A DNA stretch of 43,988 bases from JAVBLP01 sp031553505 (GTDB taxonomy: Bacteria; Elusimicrobiota; Endomicrobiia; Endomicrobiales; Endomicrobiaceae): NCBI GenBank assembly GCA_031553505.1, contig JAVBLP010000021.1:1-43988 (forward strand), read 5' to 3'. This document shows, piece after piece, positions 8,911-17,079 of the stretch (its first letter is position 1; each line of letters opens with the position of its first letter). The notes beneath the pieces are model-generated. The model was not told the DNA's origin. It made no database searches and saw only the letters and a program-made list of their open reading frames with translations. Both the position numbers and the translations under genes were made by a program.

Positions 8911-9080
8911 TTGTTGCTGTGCCGCCCTTTTTGCGGTTTATGAGTTCAAAAATATTTGTGTTTGCTTAGCACAGTTGCACTTGTTTGAAGCAAAACACCT
9001 TTAAAAGTCGTTATTAATGTTTCGCCAGTTTGCAAAGTGGCAATATTTTTGAACGAAATGCAAAACCAGCGGCAGTGCTT
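8911..9080. other. Highly structured non-coding region with nested inverted repeats
   Basis: No coding frame is convincing here. Outer arms start near TGTGCCGCC (8919-8927) and return near AGCGGCAGTGC (9068-9078). Within them TTCAAAAATATT (8945-8956) pairs perfectly with AATATTTTTGAA (9042-9053). Inside that, GTGTTTGCTT (8958-8967) pairs with AAGCAAAACAC (8988-8998) apart from one bulge. It could be a small MITE-like element or a structured RNA. I see no second copy in this window and do not recognise an RNA family. Confidence 0.45.
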
Positions 9081-9083
9081 TTG

Positions 9084-9111
9084 GTACTTTTATCACGTTT
9101 GATAAAAGTAC
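9084..9111. terminator. Perfect 12-bp hairpin, possible bidirectional terminator
   Basis: GTACTTTTATCA (9084-9095) and TGATAAAAGTAC (9100-9111) form a perfect 12-bp stem with a CGTT loop, 24 bp beyond the stop of the barrel-protein gene on the minus strand. Neither side has a clear T-run, so terminator function is uncertain. It lies between convergent genes, where a shared terminator would be expected. It also resembles the extragenic GTACTTTT...AAAAGTAC palindromes found in many genomes. Confidence 0.4.
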
Positions 9112-9135
9112 TGGGGTTTAAGGAGCTTTACCATC

Positions 9136-10575
9136 TTATTTCATCTCAGTTATCTGCGCGGGTTTTGATATAGTTTCCTTGGCATCGGAAGGCAGTTTTA
9201 AAGGTTCAAGACTTGTATCGGCAGTTGCAGCCGTTTCTTTTGTTTTAGGTTTTGATTTTTCTTTAGGCTCTTTTTTCTTTTTGGAAGATGGTTCTCTCTG
9301 TTTTTTTGCGTCTTTTCCGTAAGCTTTGCCTTTATTTTCGCCTATTTTCACCGAAAACTGTATTCTATGAAACCATGATGCGTCCTGCCCTGCGTAACGC
9401 CCTTCTTCCTGTCCGTAAAAAGCGTATTCAAACTGGACAACGTTTGAAGCAATAGCGGCGCCTACAGTAGGATATCCGGAGTTAAAACCTGCCCTTATCG
9501 CAAAAGGAGAAAGTTTAAATTCTCCTCCGAAATGCAGCTTTTTAAAAAAAGAGTCCGTTATGGTTTCATCGCTGTTTGCGATGTCGGTTATATCCGCGGC
9601 AAAGGTAAATCTGTTATTTGTATTTATGTACTTATCCGGCCAGTAGTATATCCTTTCGGGAACGTACGCGGCACCGATATTCCACTCCGGGCGTATCCCG
9701 GATGTGTAAGAATCCCTGTTTCTGTAAGGGTATTCACCATTGTCAAATTTATCATAATGGATTGAAGTATAGAAAGCATCGGTCAACTGCAAACCAAAGT
9801 TCCATCTCGTATTTAAACTGTAAAGAAGGCCTAAATCCAAGCCGAAACCGCTTCCAGTCTGCATGGGCAGTTTGTTAAGGGTTTCAAATTCCGCAACGGA
9901 TAATTCATCATCCCACGCTTTTCCCCTGTAGATATACTTTAAATTGGCGCCTACAGAAAGTTTGCCCGGCATGTTTATGGCGTCAAGCGAGTTTATTTTA
10001 TACGCTACCGGAACGGATAACAACCCAGTAAACTCGCCCACATACGAAAATGACGGCACAAGCGTGCGGTTAAACTGAAAATTCGCATTAGCATAGGTAA
10101 ACAATCCCGCGCCGAAGCTTAACTGGTTGTCAAAAATATTCACCGGAGCCGATATAAAAGCCAAATCCGGCAGAGCAACCATAACATTAGGCACTTTGCC
10201 GATAATTTCATTGTTAATCTTCTTTATAAGATCTGCCTGCTGCTCCGGAGTAAGATCGTTAAAATTTTCCAAATCGTTTCTGTTATCAAGATAAAATTTG
10301 GCAAAAGAAAAAGTTTCGCTGTTTACGGCAATATCAAGCGAAAACAGCTGTAAAAGCCATCCTTGCCTTTGTGTTATGCCGGCAGGGTTATAAAAAAAAG
10401 CGTTTTCATCATCAGAAACAGCTATAAAAGCGCCGCCCATGCTCATAGGCCGCACACCCTTTATAACTGCGCGGTTATCAGATTCGGCAAAAGCTGTTGC
10501 CGTTGAACTTATTATAAAAGAAAAGGCAATGACTGCCGTAAGCGTTAAAGAAGAAAGTTTTTTTAAGTATTTCAT
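9136..10575 (-). CDS. Outer-membrane beta-barrel protein, UPF0164/PorV-like
   Basis: A 479-residue protein with a clear signal peptide (basic start, hydrophobic core, cleavage near TAFA at about residue 30). The segment RPMSMGGAFIAVSDDENAFFYNPAGI just after it is the signature of the UPF0164/PorV/PorQ group of FadL-like barrels. The rest is made of amphipathic, aromatic-rich strands up to about residue 410. The last 60 or so residues are a low-complexity Lys/Glu/Pro-rich tail, unusual for a barrel that should end in a membrane strand. The gene follows the TPR lipoprotein gene by 14 bp, so the two are probably co-expressed. It lies just beyond the Tad genes, but a Tad role is only a guess. Confidence 0.7.
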   Translation of the reverse strand: MKYLKKLSSLTLTAVIAFSFIISSTATAFAESDNRAVIKGVRPMSMGGAFIAVSDDENAFFYNPAGITQRQGWLLQLFSLDIAVNSETFSFAKFYLDNRNDLENFNDLTPEQQADLIKKINNEIIGKVPNVMVALPDLAFISAPVNIFDNQLSFGAGLFTYANANFQFNRTLVPSFSYVGEFTGLLSVPVAYKINSLDAINMPGKLSVGANLKYIYRGKAWDDELSVAEFETLNKLPMQTGSGFGLDLGLLYSLNTRWNFGLQLTDAFYTSIHYDKFDNGEYPYRNRDSYTSGIRPEWNIGAAYVPERIYYWPDKYINTNNRFTFAADITDIANSDETITDSFFKKLHFGGEFKLSPFAIRAGFNSGYPTVGAAIASNVVQFEYAFYGQEEGRYAGQDASWFHRIQFSVKIGENKGKAYGKDAKKQREPSSKKKKEPKEKSKPKTKETAATADTSLEPLKLPSDAKETISKPAQITEMK

Positions 10576-10589
10576 ATTTTTTTATCCTT

Positions 10590-11375
10590 TTATAATGACT
10601 GCAAGTAGTTTTTTGCCGCTTCCAACTGAGTTTGGAAAAATACAAGGTGTTCGCTTACCTGTTTCATAATTCTTGCCTGTTCTTCAGGATCAACGCCCTG
10701 TACTACCGGCGCGCGGTTTATATAAATAACCGAATCGGATGCTCTTAATAAAAGGTTGCCAATGACGGTGAGCAAAGCCTGCGCTTCTTCATGGGTAGGT
10801 ATCCCGGTAACCGTAACGGAAAAATCGCCGTTAAACCTTATATACTGGTTTATCAGCGGCGTTGAATTCGCAAACACTTCGGCAACTCCTAGTATGACAT
10901 TCGCAAGAGCCGCGTTTAACAGCACATTGGTGGTTGCTGAAGAGTCGTTCGCTATTCTTGTAAGATAGCCGTTCCTGGCCCCGGGAGCGCCCATAGAACT
11001 TGTAAGCGCCTCCACCATCCTGCTTGCCGTAGGCCCGTTTAAAAAACTCATAAGAGCCGCGGAAGAGCTGCCTTGTGTTATAAATGTATTTACAATGTCG
11101 CCGTACTGCACGCTTAAAACTTCAAAAAAATTAGCGGTCATAAAGCCTAAAGCTGTTTCGGAATCGTTAGGGTTCTTTTTAAGGGCCGCTTCATAATATT
11201 TCGCCGCGTCGCTGTATTTATTATCTTTCATTGCCGCGTCGCCGTCTGATTTTAAAGATTCAAAGCTGCCGCTGCCAACATCATGCGCCCACGAAAAAAT
11301 ATTGCTGTTGCCGCAGCCGCAAAACAGCAAAGCGCTTATGCAAAAACAGCTTAAAAAATAAAAATGTTTTCCCAT
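10590..11375 (-). CDS. TPR-containing lipoprotein
   Basis: The 261-residue protein starts at ATG 11375, which has GGAG (11381-11384) 5 nt upstream; an upstream in-frame extension to 11453 would bypass this site. The N-terminus (MGKHFYFLSCFCISALLFCGCG) is a lipoprotein-type signal with the likely lipidated Cys at 21. Residues about 35-70 form one clear TPR (DAAMKDNKYSDAAKYYEAAL then NPNDSETAL); the remainder is helical and unrecognised. TadD proteins are TPR lipoproteins of the same type, and this gene lies just beyond tadC, so a TadD-like pilotin role is possible. It may instead work with the downstream barrel protein. Family assignment beyond 'TPR lipoprotein' is not supported. Confidence 0.65.
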   Translation of the reverse strand: MGKHFYFLSCFCISALLFCGCGNSNIFSWAHDVGSGSFESLKSDGDAAMKDNKYSDAAKYYEAALKKNPNDSETALGFMTANFFEVLSVQYGDIVNTFITQGSSSAALMSFLNGPTASRMVEALTSSMGAPGARNGYLTRIANDSSATTNVLLNAALANVILGVAEVFANSTPLINQYIRFNGDFSVTVTGIPTHEEAQALLTVIGNLLLRASDSVIYINRAPVVQGVDPEEQARIMKQVSEHLVFFQTQLEAAKNYLQSL

Positions 11376-11439
11376 TTTTGCTCCATAGCCGTAGTTTTTA
11401 AAGATGTATAAATTAAACAAAAAAATTAAGAAAAAGGCT

Positions 11440-11467
11440 ATTATGACAAGCAAAAGACAAATAACAA
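11440..11467 (-). promoter_or_regulatory. Possible promoter for the TPR lipoprotein gene
   Basis: On the minus strand, TTGTTA (11462-11467) and CATAAT (11440-11445) are 16 bp apart in an otherwise empty A+T-rich gap after tadC. The match is partial and such matches are common in this base composition. Confidence 0.3.
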
Positions 11468-11538
11468 TTAATAGTTAAAAACAATTTAGACGCATTGAAG
11501 AATAGTAAAAGCAAAAAAACAACAGGTACTATTTTTTA

Positions 11539-11559
11539 GTCGCCATGCTGCAGAATGAC
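11539..11559. repeat. Short post-stop repeat, copy 3 (after tadC)
   Basis: On the minus strand this 21-bp unit begins GTCATTCTG, contains the palindrome CTGCAG and ends GGCGAC. It lies 33 bp beyond the tadC stop. It looks like a minimal version of the GTCAY...GTGAC elements at 4464 and 16384. Confidence 0.35.
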
Positions 11560-11592
11560 AAACAAAGAATTTTTGAAAACAATCTTAAAGGA

Positions 11593-12477
11593 TTAAAAAC
11601 CGCCGGTTTGGATAAAGTTGATAACTATCGGACCGAATATAACTATAAAAATGGTAGGAAATATTAAAAGAACCAAAGGCAAAAGCATTTTAATCGGGGC
11701 TTCCTGCGCTTTCTTTTCAGCTGCAACGGCACGTTCCGTACGCATCTGGTGGGCAAGCCTTTTTAAAGTATCCGCCATGCCTACGCCCGCGTCAAGCGCC
11801 ATATTAATGGTCCTTACGAAAAAACCAAGCTGCTCGACACCGGTTTTTGAAACCATTTCGTTAAGCGCTGTTTTCTTATCATAGCCGAGCGATATTTTGG
11901 CAAGGGCGTTTTTAAACTCATCGGATAAAGGGCCTTTTAAAATAACGGTTACTTTATCGGCAGCGCTGAAAAAATCAGAACCTGCGTCAAGCATAACCGA
12001 AAGAAGGTCTGCCATATCCGGCAGTTGTTTAAATATAAGCTCTTTCCTCTTTTTTACGGCTTCTTTTACTTTAATTAAAGGCAGGAAGAAGAACAAAACA
12101 CCCGCAAAAAGAAGAAACATAGTATCCATGCTTATAAATACAGCGCAAAAGGCAATGCCTGCCAGAGCGGCAAAAAGCTGCAATGTAAAATATTGGTGCG
12201 GAGTAAATTTTTCGTAATCGCCCCCAAGGCATTTAAAATCAGCCTGTAATTTGCCCATAAACTCATTAAATTTAGGATTTTTTATCTTTAAAAACAGTTT
12301 TCCCGTTTTATCCGCCCAGCGTAAAATAACCGGCATAATAAAACTTTTGCTTTTCTTCTTTTCAACCGCATTGTACACTTTCCCTTCTGCCTCCATCTGC
12401 TTTAAACTGCCGAGAAGGTAATAAACAAGGAAAAACGCCGCCAAAGCCGCGAAAATACATAATAAAAGTAAAAACAT
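11593..12477 (-). CDS. tadC: Tad pilus inner-membrane protein TadC
   Basis: A 294-residue membrane protein of the GspF/TadC family, which forms the inner-membrane platform of the Flp pilus together with TadB. It has an N-terminal membrane helix (about 1-22), two central helices (about 105-145), the cytoplasmic helical F-domain with LPDMADLLSVMLDAGSDF and the later VGMADTLKRLAHQMR motif, and a C-terminal helix ending in FGPIVINFIQTG. All are typical of TadC. It overlaps tadB by one base, so they are translationally coupled. It is the last recognisable tad gene of the operon. Confidence 0.85.
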   Translation of the reverse strand: MFLLLLCIFAALAAFFLVYYLLGSLKQMEAEGKVYNAVEKKKSKSFIMPVILRWADKTGKLFLKIKNPKFNEFMGKLQADFKCLGGDYEKFTPHQYFTLQLFAALAGIAFCAVFISMDTMFLLFAGVLFFFLPLIKVKEAVKKRKELIFKQLPDMADLLSVMLDAGSDFFSAADKVTVILKGPLSDEFKNALAKISLGYDKKTALNEMVSKTGVEQLGFFVRTINMALDAGVGMADTLKRLAHQMRTERAVAAEKKAQEAPIKMLLPLVLLIFPTIFIVIFGPIVINFIQTGGF

Positions 12478-13292
12478 CAGAAATCTATCTCCGTTAATTT
12501 TCTTATAACAAACGAACCCGATAAAACCATTACCACCACAACCAAAAGCAAAATATTGCCCGCTAAAGTGGTAAATAAAGACCTCATCATATCCGGCTCA
12601 ATAGAGTACATCATTAAAATAACAAAAAACGGGATAACGCTTACGACATTTCCGGACATTCTTCCCTGCGCCGTCAAAGCGTCGACTTTTGACTGTATCG
12701 CAACCCTTTGGGAAGTAGCGTCTATTATCCTGTCAAAAATTCCCGCAAGGCTCGCGCCGGTATCTTTTGAGATTTTTATTGTGTCTATCATAAGCCCGAA
12801 CTCTTTGCTTGGCGGGTTTTGGGAAGCTTCATCCAAAACTTTATCGAAGGAAACGCCTAAAGCAAGCGTTTCTGACATTTTTACAAACTCGGCCTTTATC
12901 GGCTCTTTCAGCTCATCGCAAGCCGTATCTATTGCATTTTGCAGAGACTGCCCCGCCTGTACCGCATTTTTTATAACAGTTAATGCCTCAATAACCTGTT
13001 TATCAATCATAGCGGCAAGTTTTTTTGCCTTTTTATCTTTAAAGTACCAGTCAAAATAAAGATAAAGCCCCGCTGCGATAATAGCAAAAACTATATTTTG
13101 CAGCGCAATAGCGGTTACAAAAAAGACCGCTAATGAAATTATTATTCTTTTTCTTTTTAAAGGCAGCTCTTTAAAGGATTTTACGCTTTTTTTGGCAGAA
13201 CTCTGCCTTTTAGCTTTTATTTCAGAGCCTGCGAAAAATACAAATAAAAAAATTGAAACGGCAAAAGCCGCAAAAAATAACAGTAGCATCAT
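12477..13292 (-). CDS. tadB: Tad pilus inner-membrane protein TadB
   Basis: A 271-residue GspF-domain membrane protein. Membrane helices lie at about 3-22 and 52-85, followed by the F-domain (DKQVIEALTVIKNAVQAGQS ... IDTIKISKDTGASLAGIFD) and a C-terminal pair of helices at about 215-260. TadB and TadC are paralogous and usually adjacent, as here. It overlaps the end of tadA by four bases and the start of tadC by one. It should form the platform on which the TadA ATPase acts. Confidence 0.85.
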   Translation of the reverse strand: MMLLLFFAAFAVSIFLFVFFAGSEIKAKRQSSAKKSVKSFKELPLKRKRIIISLAVFFVTAIALQNIVFAIIAAGLYLYFDWYFKDKKAKKLAAMIDKQVIEALTVIKNAVQAGQSLQNAIDTACDELKEPIKAEFVKMSETLALGVSFDKVLDEASQNPPSKEFGLMIDTIKISKDTGASLAGIFDRIIDATSQRVAIQSKVDALTAQGRMSGNVVSVIPFFVILMMYSIEPDMMRSLFTTLAGNILLLVVVVMVLSGSFVIRKLTEIDF

Positions 13293-15286
13293 TTAAATAT
13301 ACCCATATCTATTTCCACCCCGCTTGCCGAAGCGGTTTTTATAAATTCCGGCACATATCCGCAAGCGTTGTAATCGCCTTTTTGTACGCCGTTTTCAAAA
13401 CCTTTAAGGTTAAACTTAAAAACAGGTTTAATTTCGTACTGTTTATCATCATCCGTTTTATTAACAACCGATATCGAAGATATTTTTCTGGAACCGTCAG
13501 AATAACGCGTAAGCTGCACAATGACATTAATCGCAGACGCAATCTGTGATACAATCGAACGTTCCGGTAATTCTAATCCGGACATTAAAACCATCGTTGC
13601 AAGTCTTGAAATAGCGTCACTTTCGGAGTTCGCGTGAACCGTAGACATACTGCCTTCGTGCCCAGTAAGCATTGATTGGATCATATCCAGCGCTTCTCCG
13701 GAGCGGCATTCGCCTACTATAATCCTGTCAGGGCGCATCCTGAGCGCGTTTACGACAAGGCGCCTTATGCTGACTTCCCCCGTGCCCTCAGTTGATTTGG
13801 GCCTGCTTTCCAAACGCACAACGTGTTTTTGCTGCAGCTGCAGTTCTGCCGAGTCTTCTATGGTTACAAGCCTTTCTTTGTCAGGTATGAATGAAGAAAC
13901 TGCGTTTAAAAGCGTGGTTTTGCCGGTACCCGTTCCTCCGGAAATTATTATGTTTCTTTTCAGAATTACGGCGGTTTTTAAAAACTCTACCATTTCTTTG
14001 CTTATGCTTCCGGAAGATATTAAAGCATCTGCCGACAATTTATTTTTAAGGAACTTTCTTATCGTAAGCGCCGGGCCGTTTAACGAAATCGGCCTTATTA
14101 CGGCATTTACGCGCGAACCGTCTTTAAGCCTTGCGTCAACAATTGGAGAAGCTTCATCTATATGCCTGCCAATCTGTGATACTATCCTTTCTATAACAGT
14201 TTTCAGCCTCTTTTCATCAGGAAAAGTAACTGGGCTTTCAAAGAGTTTTCCTGCTTTTTCTATATATATGTTTTTTGGTCCGTTTACCATAATTTCCGTT
14301 ACTGCTGCATCTTTTAAAAAATCTTCTAAAACGCCAAGTCCCGCGACATCATCGCAAAGTTCTTTAAAAAGTTTTTCTGATACCGCGGCAGGCAGCTTTA
14401 AATCCAGCCTTTTTATAATCTCTTCAATTTTGTTTCTGGCGGTTTTTTTAAGAGTTTCAGTATCGGTTTCATCGGCGTACTCTTTCATCATTTCGACAAG
14501 TTCGGCGTGAATTTTATCCCTAAGCGATTTATAAACTTCCTCATTGTTGAAATAATTGCCCGAAGCGTCTTCTGCCTGCATCTTTTTAACGGCATCGGAT
14601 TCATAAGCGGTAAGGATTTTGCTTAAAGCTTCGACAAAAGAAGCGGATTTGTCTCTGTAAGAATATTTTGGAGAAAGGATTTTTTCCTGCGATTTTAAGT
14701 CAAAATCAGCAGTAACGCAGTTTTTAAAAAGTTCGCTGCGGTTTAATATCTTTTCACTGTGGAAATCCAAACCTATATCAAGCTTAAATGGAAAGAGGTT
14801 TAATCCTGACGCAGCGCTTGTAATATGGCTTTCAGCTGCCATCATCGCGCTTTTAGCCGATATCGCGTCAGACATAAAAGGCATTAAAATCATTTTAGAG
14901 CGTTTCATCAGCTCATAAGAGTTTGACTCAATATTATCAGGTAAAATAACAATTACGTTTTTATAGTTGCTTTCCAATGCGCCGGCAAGATATACAATGC
15001 TTTCAACCGGTAAATCCTGCAGTTTTGTGTTTTTTAAACCCAAAATGACGTTTATACCGGAAGAGAGAAAGCTTTTAAGCATTTTGTGGTTTATGCCGGA
15101 CAAAACCGGAAGAATATCTTCAACATACTTCATACCGCCTTTGTACAAAGACCAGAAAGCGTCAGTCCCCGGAACTGAAAAATCAACGATAATATTTTCA
15201 ATTCCGTTATTTGACGATATAGATGATAAAGCGTTTGCGATAACCGCCCTTTTGAAGGCGTCGCAGCTTGGCGCAATTAGCAGCAT
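13289..15286 (-). CDS. tadA: TadA/CpaF pilus ATPase with an N-terminal TadZ/CpaE-like domain
   Basis: The 665-residue protein is about 200 residues longer than a usual CpaF. Residues about 250-665 are a full TadA/CpaF secretion ATPase: GIGRHIDE-type N-domain, Walker A GGTGTGKTT (450-458), Walker B RIIVGE (521-526) and the His box GHEGSMSTVHAN. Residues 1-225 read like a MinD/CpaE-type domain: ENIIVDFSVPGTDAFWSLY resembles the CpaE first strand and switch region, and YKNVIVILPDNIES resembles its 'YDYVIVDLP' segment. Its P-loop position holds APSCDAFKRAV instead of GGVGKTT, so it probably does not bind ATP. No separate tadZ/cpaE is present. The fusion would tie the localisation factor to the pilus motor. 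It overlaps tadB and follows cpaB by 3 bp. Confidence 0.85.
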   Translation of the reverse strand: MLLIAPSCDAFKRAVIANALSSISSNNGIENIIVDFSVPGTDAFWSLYKGGMKYVEDILPVLSGINHKMLKSFLSSGINVILGLKNTKLQDLPVESIVYLAGALESNYKNVIVILPDNIESNSYELMKRSKMILMPFMSDAISAKSAMMAAESHITSAASGLNLFPFKLDIGLDFHSEKILNRSELFKNCVTADFDLKSQEKILSPKYSYRDKSASFVEALSKILTAYESDAVKKMQAEDASGNYFNNEEVYKSLRDKIHAELVEMMKEYADETDTETLKKTARNKIEEIIKRLDLKLPAAVSEKLFKELCDDVAGLGVLEDFLKDAAVTEIMVNGPKNIYIEKAGKLFESPVTFPDEKRLKTVIERIVSQIGRHIDEASPIVDARLKDGSRVNAVIRPISLNGPALTIRKFLKNKLSADALISSGSISKEMVEFLKTAVILKRNIIISGGTGTGKTTLLNAVSSFIPDKERLVTIEDSAELQLQQKHVVRLESRPKSTEGTGEVSIRRLVVNALRMRPDRIIVGECRSGEALDMIQSMLTGHEGSMSTVHANSESDAISRLATMVLMSGLELPERSIVSQIASAINVIVQLTRYSDGSRKISSISVVNKTDDDKQYEIKPVFKFNLKGFENGVQKGDYNACGYVPEFIKTASASGVEIDMGIFK

Positions 15287-15289
15287 TTT

Positions 15290-16138
15290 TTACCTTTCCG
15301 CGGAAACCGCGTATTTATTAATCATTTCAAGCGCTTCTTTCTGGCTTTGGGTTAAAGCTTTAGCGTACTGCCCCTGGTTTTTGTTAGGCTGCGGGGCAGT
15401 TTTAGAGATATCTTTTATTACATCCGAAAGTTTAACCGGTTTAAAGCTGTATATCTCAACATCCCCGGCTGGGCGGATAATGTATTTTAAGCTTCCCCTT
15501 TCAGCCGCAAGAAGGATAATTTGCGCTTCTTCAATGCTGACAGATAATGTAAGGTTTGCGGATTGCGAAGATGAACGCTCTTCATCCTTTTTCTGCGCGG
15601 AGCCCAAATAGTTATTGCCTACCGCAAGCACAAGTAAGTTTTGGGCGATAATGTACACGGACTCCTGAAACTGTTTATTATTGTCCGTATAGCCGATTAT
15701 GCTTAAAACGTCTATCCTGCTGCCGGGCGTTATAACTGATGAACTTTCGCTGTCAAAGTTTACTACCAAGGCTTTCTGCCCCTCCGGGATGATATTGGCA
15801 ATTCCCGTGTCCTGGTTAGTTTTTGAAACTTTTGTGGAAAGTATCTGCTCATCCGGCTCAATAGTATTTAAAGATATATAAACCGGCACGCCTTCTTTGC
15901 TGAAAAACTCGCCAATGCCGCCAAACGCTTTTGGCTGCACATACTCTTTAGGGACAAGTTTTTCGGCCAGCATATTCTGGCGGATAACGCTGCCCTGCGT
16001 AATTCTTTGCGTAGCGACGATAACTTTTACGGGCTCCGCCATTTTTTTATACTTTGTTTCTAAATCGGACAGGTACATAAACGCGAAAAATGCCGCCAAA
16101 ACGGCAAAAATGATTGCTAATAAAAGTGTTTTTTTCAT
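15290..16138 (-). CDS. cpaB: Flp pilus assembly protein CpaB/RcpC
   Basis: A 282-residue protein with one N-terminal membrane helix (about 3-24), then a SAF domain at about 38-105 (KVIVATQRITQGSVIRQNML) and the RcpC/CpaB domain with VNFDSESSSVITPGSRIDVL at about 125-150. The family is periplasmic, associates with the outer-membrane secretin of the Tad system and may bind glycan through the SAF domain. Oddly, no secretin gene (cpaC/rcpA) is next to it. It lies between flp and tadA with gaps of 8 and 3 bp. Confidence 0.85.
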   Translation of the reverse strand: MKKTLLLAIIFAVLAAFFAFMYLSDLETKYKKMAEPVKVIVATQRITQGSVIRQNMLAEKLVPKEYVQPKAFGGIGEFFSKEGVPVYISLNTIEPDEQILSTKVSKTNQDTGIANIIPEGQKALVVNFDSESSSVITPGSRIDVLSIIGYTDNNKQFQESVYIIAQNLLVLAVGNNYLGSAQKKDEERSSSQSANLTLSVSIEEAQIILLAAERGSLKYIIRPAGDVEIYSFKPVKLSDVIKDISKTAPQPNKNQGQYAKALTQSQKEALEMINKYAVSAER

Positions 16139-16146
16139 ATTTTCAT

Positions 16147-16329
16147 CTATTTAAACGCTTCTGTAGTTTCTGTTTGAATTTTTCCTGCACCTTCTTCAAA
16201 ACCTTCTTTAACCTTTCCGCCAAAGGTTTTATATCCCACAAGTACCAAACCAACAACAACCACAACTATCAAAATATACTCAACCATTCCCTGCCCTTTG
16301 TTGCCTTTAAGCCAGCTTAAATTAAACAT
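16147..16329 (-). CDS. flp: Flp/Fap type IVb pilin
   Basis: This 60-residue protein has the Flp prepilin layout: a short leader ending KGNKG, predicted cleavage after G12, then QGMVEY with the required Glu at +5 and Tyr at +6, and a hydrophobic helix (ILIVVVVVGLVLVGY). The tail is short and charged. An excellent ribosome site (AGGAGG) lies just before the ATG, suggesting high expression as expected for the main pilin. A small AAGCCTT/AAGGCTT hairpin lies just upstream of that site. It is followed by cpaB after 8 bp. Confidence 0.9.
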   Translation of the reverse strand: MFNLSWLKGNKGQGMVEYILIVVVVVGLVLVGYKTFGGKVKEGFEEGAGKIQTETTEAFK

Positions 16330-16383
16330 TTACTTCCTCCTGTTTTTAAGCCTTTGAAGGCTTTTATAAAATATTGTTAAGTT

Positions 16384-16475
16384 GTCACCTGCGGAAACAA
16401 AGTTTCCCGCAGGGGTTAAGTTATAGCTTCCGCGAGAGGCGCGCTTCAGATGGAGGCAAGCCTCCAAAGAATGAC
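16384..16475. repeat. Post-stop repeat, copy 4, with two hairpins
   Basis: On the minus strand this 92-bp element starts GTCATTC and ends GGTGAC, 8 bp beyond the stop of the TadE-like gene and before flp. It contains TGGAGGC/GCCTCCA (16451-16457 and 16460-16466) and a long hairpin, CCTGCGGAAAC with GTTTCCCGCAGG (16388-16398 and 16402-16413, one bulged C). It shares its ends and its position after a stop with the other copies. Confidence 0.55.
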
Positions 16476-16483
16476 TTCAATTA

Positions 16484-17014
16484 TTATTGTTCCCGGTCTT
16501 GTTGTCCCGGGCTGCCTGTACCCGTTAAAACTTCCGAATATGCCCTTATTTCAAAATCTTCCCTGCCGGCAATGCGAAAAAGCGGCGGCAGCCTGTATTT
16601 ATACGTTATTTTTACATAGGATTTTGCCGCTACCGGCAGTATGCCTTTAGCCCTTTCCGCAAGGTTTAAAGGGTTAAAACTTTCAAGGTTTGAAAAAGAA
16701 ACAGTAAAATCCTGCTTTTTATAATCTTTCGGCACCGCTTCTACCGTAAGCTTATCCCTTTCCAAAATTCTGCCGACATTGCCCGCGCTGCAAAGGTAGT
16801 TTTCTATATCTTTTTCTATATACGTTTTGCTAAACGGAGTATAAGCCATCATATCCGTACCGTAGCGCGCCGCGGTAATAAGCTGTTGCCACGTAAGCAT
16901 AACGCGCGCAAACCATATAACTGTAAATAGAAATAGTACAATCAAGGGGGCAATCAAAGCCGCCTCAACAAGCGCCTGTCCTTTTGATTTTTTAAAAGCT
17001 GTTAAGTAAAGCAT
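16484..17014 (-). CDS. TadE/TadG-like pseudopilin
   Basis: A 176-residue protein starting MLYLTAFKKSKG, with a prepilin-like site (G12, then QALVEA with Glu at +5) and a hydrophobic helix (ALIAPLIVLFLFTVIWF). A periplasmic domain of about 130 residues follows. This is the TadE-like layout: minor pilins processed by the Tad prepilin peptidase and needed for Flp pilus assembly. The start is supported by the leader sequence, although the ribosome site is poor. It is the first gene of the tad run and is separated from flp by a hairpin-rich repeat. Confidence 0.8.
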   Translation of the reverse strand: MLYLTAFKKSKGQALVEAALIAPLIVLFLFTVIWFARVMLTWQQLITAARYGTDMMAYTPFSKTYIEKDIENYLCSAGNVGRILERDKLTVEAVPKDYKKQDFTVSFSNLESFNPLNLAERAKGILPVAAKSYVKITYKYRLPPLFRIAGREDFEIRAYSEVLTGTGSPGQQDREQ

Positions 17015-17079
17015 CCGTACCAGGTGTTTACTTTCAGTTTTCCTGAGTTGTTTTTATCTTGAAGTATGCAACTGAAATG

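Noticed and set aside
8781..9135. A tRNA or a small protein gene in the gap.
   Set aside because: No cloverleaf with a TTC loop and no frame with a ribosome site and plausible protein; the pairing is explained better by nested inverted repeats.
16370..16388. A flp promoter made by GTGACA at the end of the repeat and a downstream TATAAA.
   Set aside because: The spacing is only about 14 bp and the match is weak; the tad genes are more likely transcribed from upstream.
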